From contig JBHYCS010000010.1 in assembly GCA_051861445.1 (NCBI GenBank), positions 62,001 to 126,000 of the forward strand: a DNA stretch of 64,000 nt, written 5' to 3'. The DNA comes from Parasediminibacterium sp051861445 (GTDB lineage Bacteria > Bacteroidota > Bacteroidia > Chitinophagales > Chitinophagaceae). The position numbers and the translations under genes were made by a program. The notes under the pieces are model-generated. The model made no database searches. It saw only the letters and a list, made by a program, of their open reading frames with translations, and had not been told where the DNA came from. Positions 1 through 8,388 of this stretch are shown here, in pieces (the first letter of the stretch is position 1; each line of letters begins with the position of its first letter).

Positions 1-1168
1 TTATATTTTCTCCTTCTAGAAAAGTGTCTTGTAAAGCAATGATATGCACTTCGCTTCCATGTGCAGCTGGTGAAGATGCAATGTTGTAAATACGAGGTGC
101 TATAAAAGAAAGACTACTTAAAAATTCTTCGAATTGAGTTGTATTTAAAGGATATTTTCTTAGTAAATCAATTAAATCTGTTCTTGTTGTAGGAATTTCA
201 TTATTGCCAGCAATGGTAATGTATTGTTTCACTGCTTTTTCTAGTAAATAGCGAATATTTATTTTCTTCAATAACAATTCTTTTACAGTAGCGGTTTCAC
301 TTTTCCATGTAATTGTTTTGTTGCCATCAATATTTGTAATAGTAATTATTTCATCTACAATTTCTGGTTCATTTTCTGGGTTAATGGCAATTGAATCTCC
401 AGGCAAATAATCAATTTCATCTGCACCTAATTCTAGGTGATATGTTTTTTTTGTAGAGCCAGCAGCCGTTAAATTAATGTTTATTAAAACGGTGGCTTCA
501 TAGATTTTTTTTCCAGGTTTTTTCTCTGTTACAACTGGTTTAGGTGCTTCGACTATTGCTGTATTTGTAGTATTTGCTGTAAACAGTGAGTTGATAACTG
601 CATCAAACCATTTGTTAGCATCTGTTTCGTAATCAACATCACATTTTTGTAGGGGAACAATTCTGTTGCCTCCAAGTTTTTGTAGCTGTATATCTACATC
701 TTCACCCGTTTTACAATACAAAGGATACGAAGTGTCGCCTAAAGCCAATACACCATATTTCATATTCGGAACTTTAAATCCATTTTGATGAATATGATCG
801 TAAAATTTCTTTGCTGCTTCAGGTGGTTCGCCTTCACCTTGTGTACTAATTACGGTGAAGAAATATTCTTCTTTGGGTAAATCGGTAAGTCTATATTGGT
901 CTAATGCAACAACTTTAGTTTGAATGCCTTTTTGTTTTGCTTTGGTAGCAAGGTCGGTAGCCACTTTTTTAGAGTTGCCCGTTTCAGTACCGTAAGCAAT
1001 GGTAATTTTTTTTGTAGTTGTTACACTGTTATTAACAGCTAACTGAGTAGCTGATTGAGTAACAGTACTTAACTTACCAGCAATATAGCCATGTATCCAT
1101 GTTAGCTCTTCTGTAGAGAGTGTTTGCATCCATTGATTCCATTGCTGTAGTTTTACATCATCCAACAT
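1..1168 (-). CDS. cysJ: Sulfite reductase flavoprotein subunit (CysJ-like), partial
   Basis: Open frame on the minus strand starting at the ATG at 1168 and running off the left edge, giving about 389 residues. Residues about 60-66 read GTETGNS, the FMN phosphate loop of a flavodoxin domain. The middle is the connecting/FAD domain, and RIYNIASS at about residue 359 matches the RxYS-type FAD-binding motif of the CysJ/P450-reductase fold. CysJ moves electrons from NADPH through FAD and FMN to the sulfite reductase hemoprotein, which makes sulfide. It is the last visible gene of the sulfate assimilation operon, 12 bases past cobA, which supplies siroheme precursor. The NADPH domain lies outside the window. 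It could belong to a broader diflavin reductase family, but the operon favours CysJ. Confidence 0.85.
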   Translation of the reverse strand, partial: MLDDVKLQQWNQWMQTLSTEELTWIHGYIAGKLSTVTQSATQLAVNNSVTTTKKITIAYGTETGNSKKVATDLATKAKQKGIQTKVVALDQYRLTDLPKEEYFFTVISTQGEGEPPEAAKKFYDHIHQNGFKVPNMKYGVLALGDTSYPLYCKTGEDVDIQLQKLGGNRIVPLQKCDVDYETDANKWFDAVINSLFTANTTNTAIVEAPKPVVTEKKPGKKIYEATVLININLTAAGSTKKTYHLELGADEIDYLPGDSIAINPENEPEIVDEIITITNIDGNKTITWKSETATVKELLLKKINIRYLLEKAVKQYITIAGNNEIPTTRTDLIDLLRKYPLNTTQFEEFLSSLSFIAPRIYNIASSPAAHGSEVHIIALQDTFLEGENI

Positions 1169-1180
1169 AAACCGTAATAT

Positions 1181-1990
1181 TTATTTTTCTAATTCTTTAA
1201 AAATGCTTCCGTTATTTGGTTCTGTATTAAACCAATTAAACTGATGGTATAGTTCTACTACCTGACCCACAATTACCAAACTTGGTGAACTAAATTTTTT
1301 ATCTGCAAAATCAATAGCACATTTTCTAAGGCTACTAATATTTATTTTTTGATGAGGGGTGGTTGCTTGTTCTATAATAGCTAATGGAACATCTTTTTTA
1401 CCCATGTATCTTAATAATAATTCTGCTAAATGAATTACATTTTTAGAAGCCATATAAAATACCAAAGTATCGTCTGTACTTGCTAAATATCGCCATTTAT
1501 CAGCATTGTAATTGGTACTTGGGTTAAATGTAATCCATTGAACACCTTGTGCATAACCCCTTGCTGTAAGTGGAATACCTGTATAAGCAGATGCACCTGC
1601 TGCTGCTGTAATACCTGGAATAATTTCGAAAGAAATATTGTTTTGTACAACGGTTTGTAGTTCGTCTAATACATTGCTAAAAAATGCAACATCACCACCT
1701 TTTAAACGCAAAACTTGTTTGCCTGCTAACGCATATTTTGCAATTAAATCGTTAATTTCTTCTTGTGTAAAAGATGCGTTGTTATAACCTTGTTTACCTG
1801 CTAAAATTACTTCTACCTGTTGTTTTGCATTTTGTGTAATAATATCAGGATTTACCAAACGATCGGTAATAATTACATCTGCCAATGCAAGTGCTTTTTG
1901 CAGTTTAATAGTAATTAATTCTGCATCTCCTGGGCCTGCACCTGCAATAACTACATGACCTTTTTGTTTTATCGTATTTGTTATTTCCAT
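1181..1990 (-). CDS. cobA: Uroporphyrinogen-III C-methyltransferase (SUMT)
   Basis: 269 residues. It methylates uroporphyrinogen III twice with S-adenosylmethionine to make precorrin-2, the precursor of siroheme, the cofactor of sulfite reductase. The sequence shows the family motifs in order: VVIAGAGPGDAELIT near residue 13, RLKGGDVAFFSN near residue 95 and PGITAAAGASAYTGIPLT near residue 124. There is no CysG-type N-terminal oxidase/chelatase domain, so siroheme completion needs a separate enzyme. Its position between cysK and cysJ fits a role in sulfite reduction. The start is the ATG at 1990. Confidence 0.92.
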   Translation of the reverse strand: MEITNTIKQKGHVVIAGAGPGDAELITIKLQKALALADVIITDRLVNPDIITQNAKQQVEVILAGKQGYNNASFTQEEINDLIAKYALAGKQVLRLKGGDVAFFSNVLDELQTVVQNNISFEIIPGITAAAGASAYTGIPLTARGYAQGVQWITFNPSTNYNADKWRYLASTDDTLVFYMASKNVIHLAELLLRYMGKKDVPLAIIEQATTPHQKINISSLRKCAIDFADKKFSSPSLVIVGQVVELYHQFNWFNTEPNNGSIFKELEK

Positions 1991-2090
1991 TGTTGATAAT
2001 GGTTTTGTAAATATGTTTTTACAAAACCTTAATTAAGGCTGGATTTAGTTGTTTGAACGATGTTGATAAGTATTGATGCCTTTTAAAAAT

Positions 2091-2147
2091 AGCCCCGATT
2101 GAAGCGGAAAGCCCCTGTTTACAGGGCTTGTAGCGAAAAGCGGGACT
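2091..2147. repeat. Structured palindromic intergenic element
   Basis: In the 198-base gap between cysK and cobA. AGCCCCG (2091-2097) can pair with CGGGACT (2141-2147) with one mismatch, and an inner arm around AAGCCCCTG can pair with CAGGGCTT across a TTTA loop, with AGCGGAA and AGCGAAAAGCG internal segments. Elements of this look are, from memory, frequent between genes in Bacteroidota. Its role is unknown; it could act in transcript processing or partial termination inside the operon. Confidence 0.55.
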
Positions 2148-2188
2148 ACTGTTGAATAAAGAATAGAACGCTGAGCTTCTATTTTCTA

Positions 2189-3100
2189 TTAAAACAATCC
2201 TTCGATTGATAAATATCTTTCTCCAGTATCGTAATTGAAAGTTAAAACGGTTGCACCTTCAGGTATATCAGCTAGTTTTTTTGCCACAGCAGCCAATGAT
2301 GCACCTGTAGAAACGCCCACTAAAATACCTTCTTCTTTGGCAATTCGTTGTGCATAAGAAAAAGCTTCGTCTTTACTTACTTGAATTACACCGTCTAGAA
2401 TATCAGTATTTAAAATAGATGGAACAAAGCCTGCACCAATACCTTGTAATGGGTGAGGACCTGGAGCTCCGCCACTTAATACAGGTGATAATTCTGGCTC
2501 TACAGCAAATACTTTTAAGTTCGGAAATTTTTCTTTTAATACTTCTGCTACGCCTGTAATGTGACCACCTGTTCCTACACCTGTGATGTAATAATCGATG
2601 CCATCTGGAAAATCTTTGATGATTTCTAAAGCAGTTGTTTTTCTATGAATTTCGCTATTTGCAGGATTATCGAATTGTTGAGGCATCCATGCGTTTGGTG
2701 TGCTAGCAGTAAGTTCTGTTGCTTTCTCTATTGCACCTTTCATGCCTTTTTCTCTTGGTGTTAATACAAATTCAGCACCGTACAAAGCCATTAAACGCCT
2801 ACGTTCTATACTCATGCTTTCTGGCATTACCAATGTTATTTTATAACCTTTAACAGCAGCAACTAAAGCTAATCCTATACCTGTATTGCCTGAAGTTGGT
2901 TCTATAATTACGCTGTCTTTGTTCAGTAAACCTCTTGCTTCTGCATCTTCAATCATGGCTAAAGCAATTCTGTCTTTAATGCTAGAACCTGGATTGGTTT
3001 TTTCTAGTTTCACAAACACATTGTGTTTGTTGCCGTATAAGTTGTTAATGCGAACATGTGGTGTATTACCAATGGTTTCTAAAATGCTATTTGCGATCAT
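2189..3100 (-). CDS. cysK: Cysteine synthase A (O-acetylserine sulfhydrylase)
   Basis: 303 residues, the usual length for the family. It is a PLP enzyme that makes cysteine from O-acetylserine and sulfide. NPGSSIKDRIA carries the PLP-binding lysine (K42), TSGNTGIG near residue 70 is the substrate loop, and GTGGHITGVA and VSTGASL are phosphate- and cofactor-binding segments. It lies 22 bases after cysE, whose product makes O-acetylserine, so the two consecutive steps are encoded side by side. CysM is a close relative, but the SGNTGIGLA and GTGGHITG pattern and the cysE neighbour favour CysK. Confidence 0.95.
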   Translation of the reverse strand: MIANSILETIGNTPHVRINNLYGNKHNVFVKLEKTNPGSSIKDRIALAMIEDAEARGLLNKDSVIIEPTSGNTGIGLALVAAVKGYKITLVMPESMSIERRRLMALYGAEFVLTPREKGMKGAIEKATELTASTPNAWMPQQFDNPANSEIHRKTTALEIIKDFPDGIDYYITGVGTGGHITGVAEVLKEKFPNLKVFAVEPELSPVLSGGAPGPHPLQGIGAGFVPSILNTDILDGVIQVSKDEAFSYAQRIAKEEGILVGVSTGASLAAVAKKLADIPEGATVLTFNYDTGERYLSIEGLF

Positions 3101-3122
3101 TTGATTTTATTTTTAATTAAGT

Positions 3123-3956
3123 TTATATAACAAAGTTGAGAACATCTGAAAATGTTTGGCTGCCTCTTACGGTTACTTCACTTTTATGATATACTACAGA
3201 GAATGGCTCTACACTATTCGTTAGCCAAACATTACCGCCAATAATGCAATCATGACCAATCACTGTTTTTCCGCCCAAAATAGTTGCACCACTATAAATA
3301 ACTACGTTGTCTTGAATGGTTGGATGCCTTTTGGTGCTTGCAGTTGTTTTACTTACATTAAGAGCACCTAGTGTAACACCTTGATAAATTTTTACATTAT
3401 TGCCAATAATTGCGGTTTCTCCAATTACAATTCCTGTTCCATGATCTATGGTAAATGCATTGCCAATTGTTGCAGCAGGATGAATATCAATGCCGGTTTT
3501 GCTATGTGCATACTCAGACAATAATCTTGGTAAAGTAGGAATTTGTTGTACATGTAATTGATGTGCAATTCTATGTACAGCAGTGGCATAAAAACCTGGG
3601 TAAGCCACTAAAACTTCTTCAATCGATTTTGCTGCCGGATCGAATTGAAGTGTTGCTGCTGCATCTTTTAGTAAGGTTACATAGATATAAGGAACGTTGC
3701 TAAAAAACACAGTAGTATTGGTTTCTACTGCATCTTCTGACTTTAATAATTCGAATAAAATAGACTTAAACAAGCTTTGCAGGTTGTTGTATCTTTTTAC
3801 AAGCATAGATTCTGTTTGCTGCTTATCATTGCAAGAGGCAAATAAAAACACAAACAATTCATCTATAAATTGTTCTGTTTGTTGCTTGTTCGGAAAATTA
3901 CCCAAGCAATTTTGATTGCGTTGCAATAATTGTTGTATAAAATCTAATTCGTTCAT
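3123..3956 (-). CDS. cysE: Serine O-acetyltransferase
   Basis: 277 residues. It transfers acetyl from acetyl-CoA to serine, giving O-acetylserine for CysK. The N-terminal part (about 1-140) is helical. From about 155 to 250 the sequence follows the left-handed beta-helix hexapeptide pattern (HPAATIGNAFTIDHGTGIVIGETAIIG). D157 and H172 correspond to the catalytic Asp-His pair of the family. The C-terminal tail ends in a hydrophobic VLNFVI, and a C-terminal isoleucine is what inserts into CysK in the cysteine synthase complex; that this happens here is inference. It is 7 bases after cysN, so translation is probably coupled. Confidence 0.92.
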   Translation of the reverse strand: MNELDFIQQLLQRNQNCLGNFPNKQQTEQFIDELFVFLFASCNDKQQTESMLVKRYNNLQSLFKSILFELLKSEDAVETNTTVFFSNVPYIYVTLLKDAAATLQFDPAAKSIEEVLVAYPGFYATAVHRIAHQLHVQQIPTLPRLLSEYAHSKTGIDIHPAATIGNAFTIDHGTGIVIGETAIIGNNVKIYQGVTLGALNVSKTTASTKRHPTIQDNVVIYSGATILGGKTVIGHDCIIGGNVWLTNSVEPFSVVYHKSEVTVRGSQTFSDVLNFVI

Positions 3957-3963
3957 AATGGTA

Positions 3964-5205
3964 TTATTGAATCATGCAGGCACCAACGGTTACATTACTA
4001 GTTTCGTCAATTAAAATAGCACCACCATTTACTCTTAGCGATTGATAACTGTCAAAAGCAATAGGTTGTGCAGTTTTTATTGTTGCTTTTACTATATCGT
4101 TTAACGAAGCAGTTTCTATATTTTCTTCCTTTTCTAAAGTGTTTACATTCAACTTGTATTCTATGCTTTTAACAACACTTCTTACCCTTGTACTGTTTAG
4201 TTGCAATAAGTATTTTTTACCAGCGGCAAGCGGTTTATTATCCATCCAACATAAAACCACTTCTAATTCTTGTTCTACTTGTGGAAGATTTTTTTCATGT
4301 ACCAATACATCGCCTCTGCTTACATCTACATCATCGGCTAAATGAATAATTACACTTTGTGGTGCAAAAGCCTCTTGCACTTCTTTGCCTGCTAATTCTA
4401 TTTTAGAAATGGTACTTTTTACACCGGATGGCAATACGGTTATCGCATCGCCAACTTTGTAAATACCACTAATAATTTTTCCTGCATAGCCTCTATAATC
4501 ATGTAATTCTTCTGTTTGAGGACGAATCACATATTGCACTGGAAAACGAGCATCTGTAAGGTTTATATCTTGTTCTAACGATACATTTTCTAATACATGT
4601 AACAATGTTTCACCTTCATACCAACTGAGGGAAGTTGATTTATCTACAATATTGTCGCCGTTTAAAGCACTAATAGGAATATAAGTTACCTCTTTGATGC
4701 CTAATTGTTTTGCCAAATTTGCATAGTCAATCACAATATTGTTGTACACGTCTTGTGAATAGTTTACCAAATCCATTTTATTAATGGCAACTACAACATG
4801 TGGAATATTGAGTAAAGACGCAATAATAGAATGTCTTCTTGTTTGCTCAATCACCCCTTTTCTTGCATCAATTAAAATAATGATCAGTTCAGAGTTTGAT
4901 GCACCTGTTACCATGTTTCTCGTGTACTGAATATGACCTGGAGCATCTGCAATAATAAACTTGCGTTTAGGTGTATTAAAGTATTTGTAGGCAACATCAA
5001 TTGTAATGCCTTGTTCTCTTTCAGCACGTAAACCATCGGTTAATAAAGCCAAATCTATTTCACCATCTTCACGGTTTTTGGTTTGTTTTTCCAAAGCCTC
5101 TAAATGGTCAATCATTATACTTTTACTATCGTATAATAAACGACCAATTAAAGTACTTTTCCCATCATCTACACTGCCTGCTGTTATAAATCTTAGTAAG
5201 TCCAT
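3964..5205 (-). CDS. cysN: Sulfate adenylyltransferase subunit 1 (GTPase)
   Basis: 413 residues. This is the regulatory GTPase of ATP sulfurylase, which with CysD makes adenylyl sulfate (APS). EF-Tu-like G motifs are present: AGSVDDGKST at residues 9-18, DAPGH at 87-91 and NKMD at 142-145, followed by beta-barrel domains. The protein stops at about the length of CysN alone, so the C-terminal APS kinase (CysC) fusion seen in some bacteria is absent. That fits the APS-reductase type of CysH in the same operon. It lies 80 bases downstream of cysD. Confidence 0.95.
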   Translation of the reverse strand: MDLLRFITAGSVDDGKSTLIGRLLYDSKSIMIDHLEALEKQTKNREDGEIDLALLTDGLRAEREQGITIDVAYKYFNTPKRKFIIADAPGHIQYTRNMVTGASNSELIIILIDARKGVIEQTRRHSIIASLLNIPHVVVAINKMDLVNYSQDVYNNIVIDYANLAKQLGIKEVTYIPISALNGDNIVDKSTSLSWYEGETLLHVLENVSLEQDINLTDARFPVQYVIRPQTEELHDYRGYAGKIISGIYKVGDAITVLPSGVKSTISKIELAGKEVQEAFAPQSVIIHLADDVDVSRGDVLVHEKNLPQVEQELEVVLCWMDNKPLAAGKKYLLQLNSTRVRSVVKSIEYKLNVNTLEKEENIETASLNDIVKATIKTAQPIAFDSYQSLRVNGGAILIDETSNVTVGACMIQ

Positions 5206-5285
5206 AAAAATTATAAGTTATGATTTATGAGCCATGAAATGAGAGTATTTGTTTTATAACTCTTCATTTATAATTCATCAATTGG

Positions 5286-6194
5286 TTAAAAATATCCGTT
5301 TTTCTTACGGTCTTCCATAGCTGCTTCACTTACTTTATCATCAATTCTTGTTTCACCACGTTCACTTGTTTTGGTGGCAATAATTTCATTAATAATATCA
5401 TCAATATTGCTTGCACTGCTTTCTACAGCAGCCGTACAAGTCATGTCTCCAACGGTTCTATATCTAACTCTTTTTACAGATACTTTATCAGTAGGCTCTC
5501 GTTCAATAAAAGAAGACATAGCCACTAATTGACCTTCATATTCTAATACTTCACGTTCATGAGCAAAATATATACTTGGCAAATCAATTTTTTCTCTACG
5601 TATATAATTCCAAATGTCTAGTTCTGTCCAGTTGCTGATAGGAAAAACACGAACGTTTTCACCTTTATCAATTTTTCCATTGTAGATACTCCATAATTCA
5701 GGACGTTGTAGCTTTGGATTCCATTGACCAAACTCATCTCTCACAGAAAATATTCTTTCTTTAGCCCTAGCTTTTTCTTCATCTCTTCTAGCTCCACCAA
5801 TACAAGCATCAAATTGAAACTCTTCAATGGTATCTAATAGTGTGTACGTTTGTAAAGCGTTTCTACTAGCAAATTTTCCTTTAGGTTCAGTTAGGTTTTT
5901 TGCTTTTATGGTGTCTGCTACGTTTCTTACAATTAGCTTTTCACCAATAGTATTTGCCAATGCATCTCTGTAGTCTAACGCTTCTTGAAAATTGTGTCCA
6001 GTATCAATATGCACCAATGGGAAAGGAAATTTTCCAGGTCTAAATGCTTTTAATGCCAAGTGAACCAATACAATCGAGTCTTTTCCTCCAGAAAATAACA
6101 AAGCAGGTCGTTCAAATTGCCCTGCTACTTCTCTCATAATGTGTATCGATTCAGATTCTAATTGATCTAAATAATCTAAACTATAATGACTCAT
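5286..6194 (-). CDS. cysD: Sulfate adenylyltransferase subunit 2
   Basis: 302 residues, the catalytic subunit of the CysDN ATP sulfurylase. FSGGKDS at residues 34-40 is the PP-loop that binds ATP. IDTGHNFQEAL, CIGGARRDEEKARAKER and FPISNWTELDIWNYI are long conserved family stretches. It lies 35 bases downstream of cysH and upstream of its partner cysN. Confidence 0.96.
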   Translation of the reverse strand: MSHYSLDYLDQLESESIHIMREVAGQFERPALLFSGGKDSIVLVHLALKAFRPGKFPFPLVHIDTGHNFQEALDYRDALANTIGEKLIVRNVADTIKAKNLTEPKGKFASRNALQTYTLLDTIEEFQFDACIGGARRDEEKARAKERIFSVRDEFGQWNPKLQRPELWSIYNGKIDKGENVRVFPISNWTELDIWNYIRREKIDLPSIYFAHEREVLEYEGQLVAMSSFIEREPTDKVSVKRVRYRTVGDMTCTAAVESSASNIDDIINEIIATKTSERGETRIDDKVSEAAMEDRKKNGYF

Positions 6195-6229
6195 ATATTG
6201 TGTGTGCTAATCTTTTTAATTGGTTTATT

Positions 6230-6949
6230 TTATGATTGGTGAACGTGTAAGCCGCATTCTTTTTTATTGGCATCTTCCCACCACCAACGGCCGGCTCTAA
6301 AATCTTCCCCTGGTTTAATGGTTCTTGTGCAAGGTAAACATCCGATACTTACAAAACCTCTATCGTGTAGAGGGTTGTATGGAATATTGTGTTGTTGAAT
6401 AATGGCTTTTACTTGTTCTGTTGTATGACGCAATAAAGGATGAAATTTGATTACCTGATTGGCTTCATCCCATTCAATTTTTTCCAAGTTTTGTCTATCA
6501 GGAGAATGTTCTGCTCTTAAGCCGGTAATCCATATTTTATTACCTGCTAAAGCTCGTTTTAAAGGCTCTACTTTTCTAATGTAGCAACAACTTTTTCTAA
6601 GTTCAACGCTTTCATAAAAGGCATTTGGTCCATTATTTACTACAAATTCTTGTAAACTTTCAGCTTGAGGATAGTATGCTTTAATTCGAGTGTTGTAGCG
6701 TTCGTTTGTACTTACCCAAACACTATAAGTTTCAGAAAACAATCTACCCGTATCTAGGGTAAATATGCTTATTGGTAATTGATTGCTTAGAATTTCGTGA
6801 CTAATTACTTGGTCTTCGAAGCTAAAGCTAGAAGAAAACGTAACCGCACTTGGAAATGATTTCGCAAAAAACGACAAAGCATCAGTAATGTTTAGGCTAC
6901 TTGTTTGATAGAGTAATTGGTCAACTGTATTTTTTTCTGTTTCACTCAT
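6230..6949 (-). CDS. cysH: Adenylyl-sulfate (APS-type) reductase
   Basis: 239 residues; first gene of the sulfate operon. It reduces activated sulfate to sulfite. Cysteine pairs CC (121-122) and CxxC (204-207) are the four [4Fe-4S] ligands of the APS-reductase branch, and ECGLH near the C terminus carries the catalytic cysteine (C232). Enzymes using PAPS generally lack the CC/CxxC pairs. No APS kinase gene or domain occurs in this operon, so APS is the likely substrate; this is inference from motif and context. The promoter for the operon lies about 140 bases upstream. Confidence 0.92.
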   Translation of the reverse strand: MSETEKNTVDQLLYQTSSLNITDALSFFAKSFPSAVTFSSSFSFEDQVISHEILSNQLPISIFTLDTGRLFSETYSVWVSTNERYNTRIKAYYPQAESLQEFVVNNGPNAFYESVELRKSCCYIRKVEPLKRALAGNKIWITGLRAEHSPDRQNLEKIEWDEANQVIKFHPLLRHTTEQVKAIIQQHNIPYNPLHDRGFVSIGCLPCTRTIKPGEDFRAGRWWWEDANKKECGLHVHQS

Positions 6950-7044
6950 TACAATAGGTGGTTAATGTTTTGTGTGATTTTTAGTTAAAATGTATCGTTT
7001 ATCTATCTGAAAATCTATGTTGTTGCGTAGTTTTTATAACACGT

Positions 7045-7080
7045 AAAACAGGTAATAGAATGAATAAACCTACTTGTTTT
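7045..7080. promoter_or_regulatory. Inverted repeat at the predicted cysH start site
   Basis: AAAACAGGTA (7045-7054) and TACTTGTTTT (7071-7080) are inverted copies matching at 9 of 10 positions. They are separated by 16 bases and lie immediately downstream of the predicted -7 box of the cysH promoter. The placement over the start site and early leader is what a repressor operator would have. An RNA hairpin in the 5' leader is the alternative. Confidence 0.5.
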
Positions 7081-7085
7081 GTGGA

Positions 7086-7116
7086 CAAATGTACTCTCTT
7101 TTGTTGAATTAGCAAA
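7086..7116 (-). promoter_or_regulatory. Bacteroidota-type promoter of the sulfate assimilation operon
   Basis: On the minus strand TTTG (7116-7113) is followed after exactly 19 bases by TACATTTG (7093-7086), an exact match to the TTTG-N19-TAnnTTTG consensus of the Bacteroidota primary sigma factor. It is in the gap between the stop of the upstream minus-strand gene and cysH, so it is the natural start for cysH-cysD-cysN-cysE-cysK-cobA-cysJ. Confidence 0.75.
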
Positions 7117-7149
7117 TTTCTGCTGTTTTACATCAGCAGCGTATATTTT

Positions 7150-8310
7150 TTATAAAGCTTGAATAACTTGTCCGTCTACCTTTTTAATAAAGTATAATGT
7201 TTGATTTTCTAGATATTTAACAGTGCTAGGGGCAGTATTATTTTTAATAGGTTGAATGTTAAACTCATTAAAACATTTGAATTTTTTATCGGATAAATGA
7301 TTGATACAATTGTTTGGAAAAGCAACTGCCAAACTGCCAAAATAATACATGGCTTCAAAGCCTTTAAAAACCCAATCGGTAGGTTTTAAGAAGAACTTTT
7401 GTTTGTATTTTTTTTGGATATAATTATTTAATAACACATTGTTGTTGAACCAAAAAGGTGTTGAGTAAACGATGGTAACACCTTTACATTCAGGTTTGTC
7501 TAATTCTTTTATATTATCCCAAGTAGGCATGCCAACAATGGTGGCATTGTATGCTTTTTGGCTAGCCACTGCTTTTACAAGCTGGGTGCCAAAGGCTTCA
7601 TCTAAACTACCACAAACGATGGTATTTTTTTTATTGCTATCTAAGTATTTCGATATTTGTTCTGTTGTAAAAGCATCGTTCAATTCTACAGTATTGTATT
7701 TTAAAGGGATGGAAGCAGTGTTTTTAGCAGCATTGGTAAAATAACCCTGTAATACGTTTTCTAAAGAACCTTTCTTTTTAATGTATACTAAGTTTGTGGT
7801 AGCATATTGTTTTTGAAGGTGTTTGTATATTTCGTCGATATGTGTTTTTAATCCCGTATTCATTAGTATAAAAAAAGGATTGTCTACAATACCACCGTCA
7901 TTGGGGTAGGTAGCAGAAATAAGTGGAATTTGTTTTTGAAAAGCAATATCTGCCAAAGGTTTTACTTCGTTTCTATTGTTAAAGCAAGCAATAATCAAAA
8001 TCACTTTTTCAAAAGCTGCACTGTTGCAAATTTCTTGTACCGATTTGTTCGATTTACTATCGTATAACAATATTTCTAGCGGTTTTCTAGCTGCACGTAA
8101 GCTATCTATTGCCAACTGTATACCGTTGTAAAATTCTAAACCCGATAGCATGTATTTGGGTAAAGTAGTGTTTCCCAACTTATAGGTGTTATCTGAAAAA
8201 GCACTGTCTACATATAATGGAGCAAAAACGGCTACTTTAATAGGCGTTTGTGCAGTGATTGTTATTTGAGTAAACAACACACAGGCCAATAGCAAGATGA
8301 AACGAGGCAT
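7150..8310 (-). CDS. Periplasmic binding protein-like (type 1 fold) exported protein
   Basis: About 386 residues from the ATG at 8310. This start puts a signal peptide (MPRFILLLACVLFTQITITAQ) at the N terminus, whereas the longer frame from 8406 would begin inside the CRISPR repeat. The body (IKVAVFAPLYVDSAF, GIQLAIDSLRAA, IPLISATYPNDGGI, NTIVCGSLDEAFGTQLVKAV, ATIVGMPTWDNI) resembles type 1 periplasmic binding domains of the branched-chain amino acid/receptor family. In Bacteroidota such domains often sit in LysM-containing cell-wall proteins; no LysM is visible here and no transporter genes are adjacent. The ligand is unknown. It is located directly upstream of the array on the opposite strand to the crRNAs. 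Confidence 0.65.
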   Translation of the reverse strand: MPRFILLLACVLFTQITITAQTPIKVAVFAPLYVDSAFSDNTYKLGNTTLPKYMLSGLEFYNGIQLAIDSLRAARKPLEILLYDSKSNKSVQEICNSAAFEKVILIIACFNNRNEVKPLADIAFQKQIPLISATYPNDGGIVDNPFFILMNTGLKTHIDEIYKHLQKQYATTNLVYIKKKGSLENVLQGYFTNAAKNTASIPLKYNTVELNDAFTTEQISKYLDSNKKNTIVCGSLDEAFGTQLVKAVASQKAYNATIVGMPTWDNIKELDKPECKGVTIVYSTPFWFNNNVLLNNYIQKKYKQKFFLKPTDWVFKGFEAMYYFGSLAVAFPNNCINHLSDKKFKCFNEFNIQPIKNNTAPSTVKYLENQTLYFIKKVDGQVIQAL

Positions 8311-8341
8311 ACAATAGGGATTATAATTGTTGCAAAGTTGC

Positions 8342-8374
8342 TTGTTTTTTAGGAATTGGATAAAACTACATTTT
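8342..8374 (+). promoter_or_regulatory. Candidate promoter reading into the CRISPR array
   Basis: TTG at 8342-8344 and TACATTTT at 8367-8374 (one mismatch from TAnnTTTG) are spaced by 22 bases, just upstream of the first repeat on the + strand. Spacing is longer than ideal, so the support is weak; internal promoters in the repeats are an alternative. Confidence 0.3.
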
Positions 8375-8388
8375 TCATTTTTTATTCG

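Noticed and set aside
7120..7139. CTGCTG-TTTTACAT-CAGCAG hairpin as a terminator of the 7150-8310 gene
   Set aside because: The stem is only 6 bp and no T run follows on the minus strand, so it is too weak to call.
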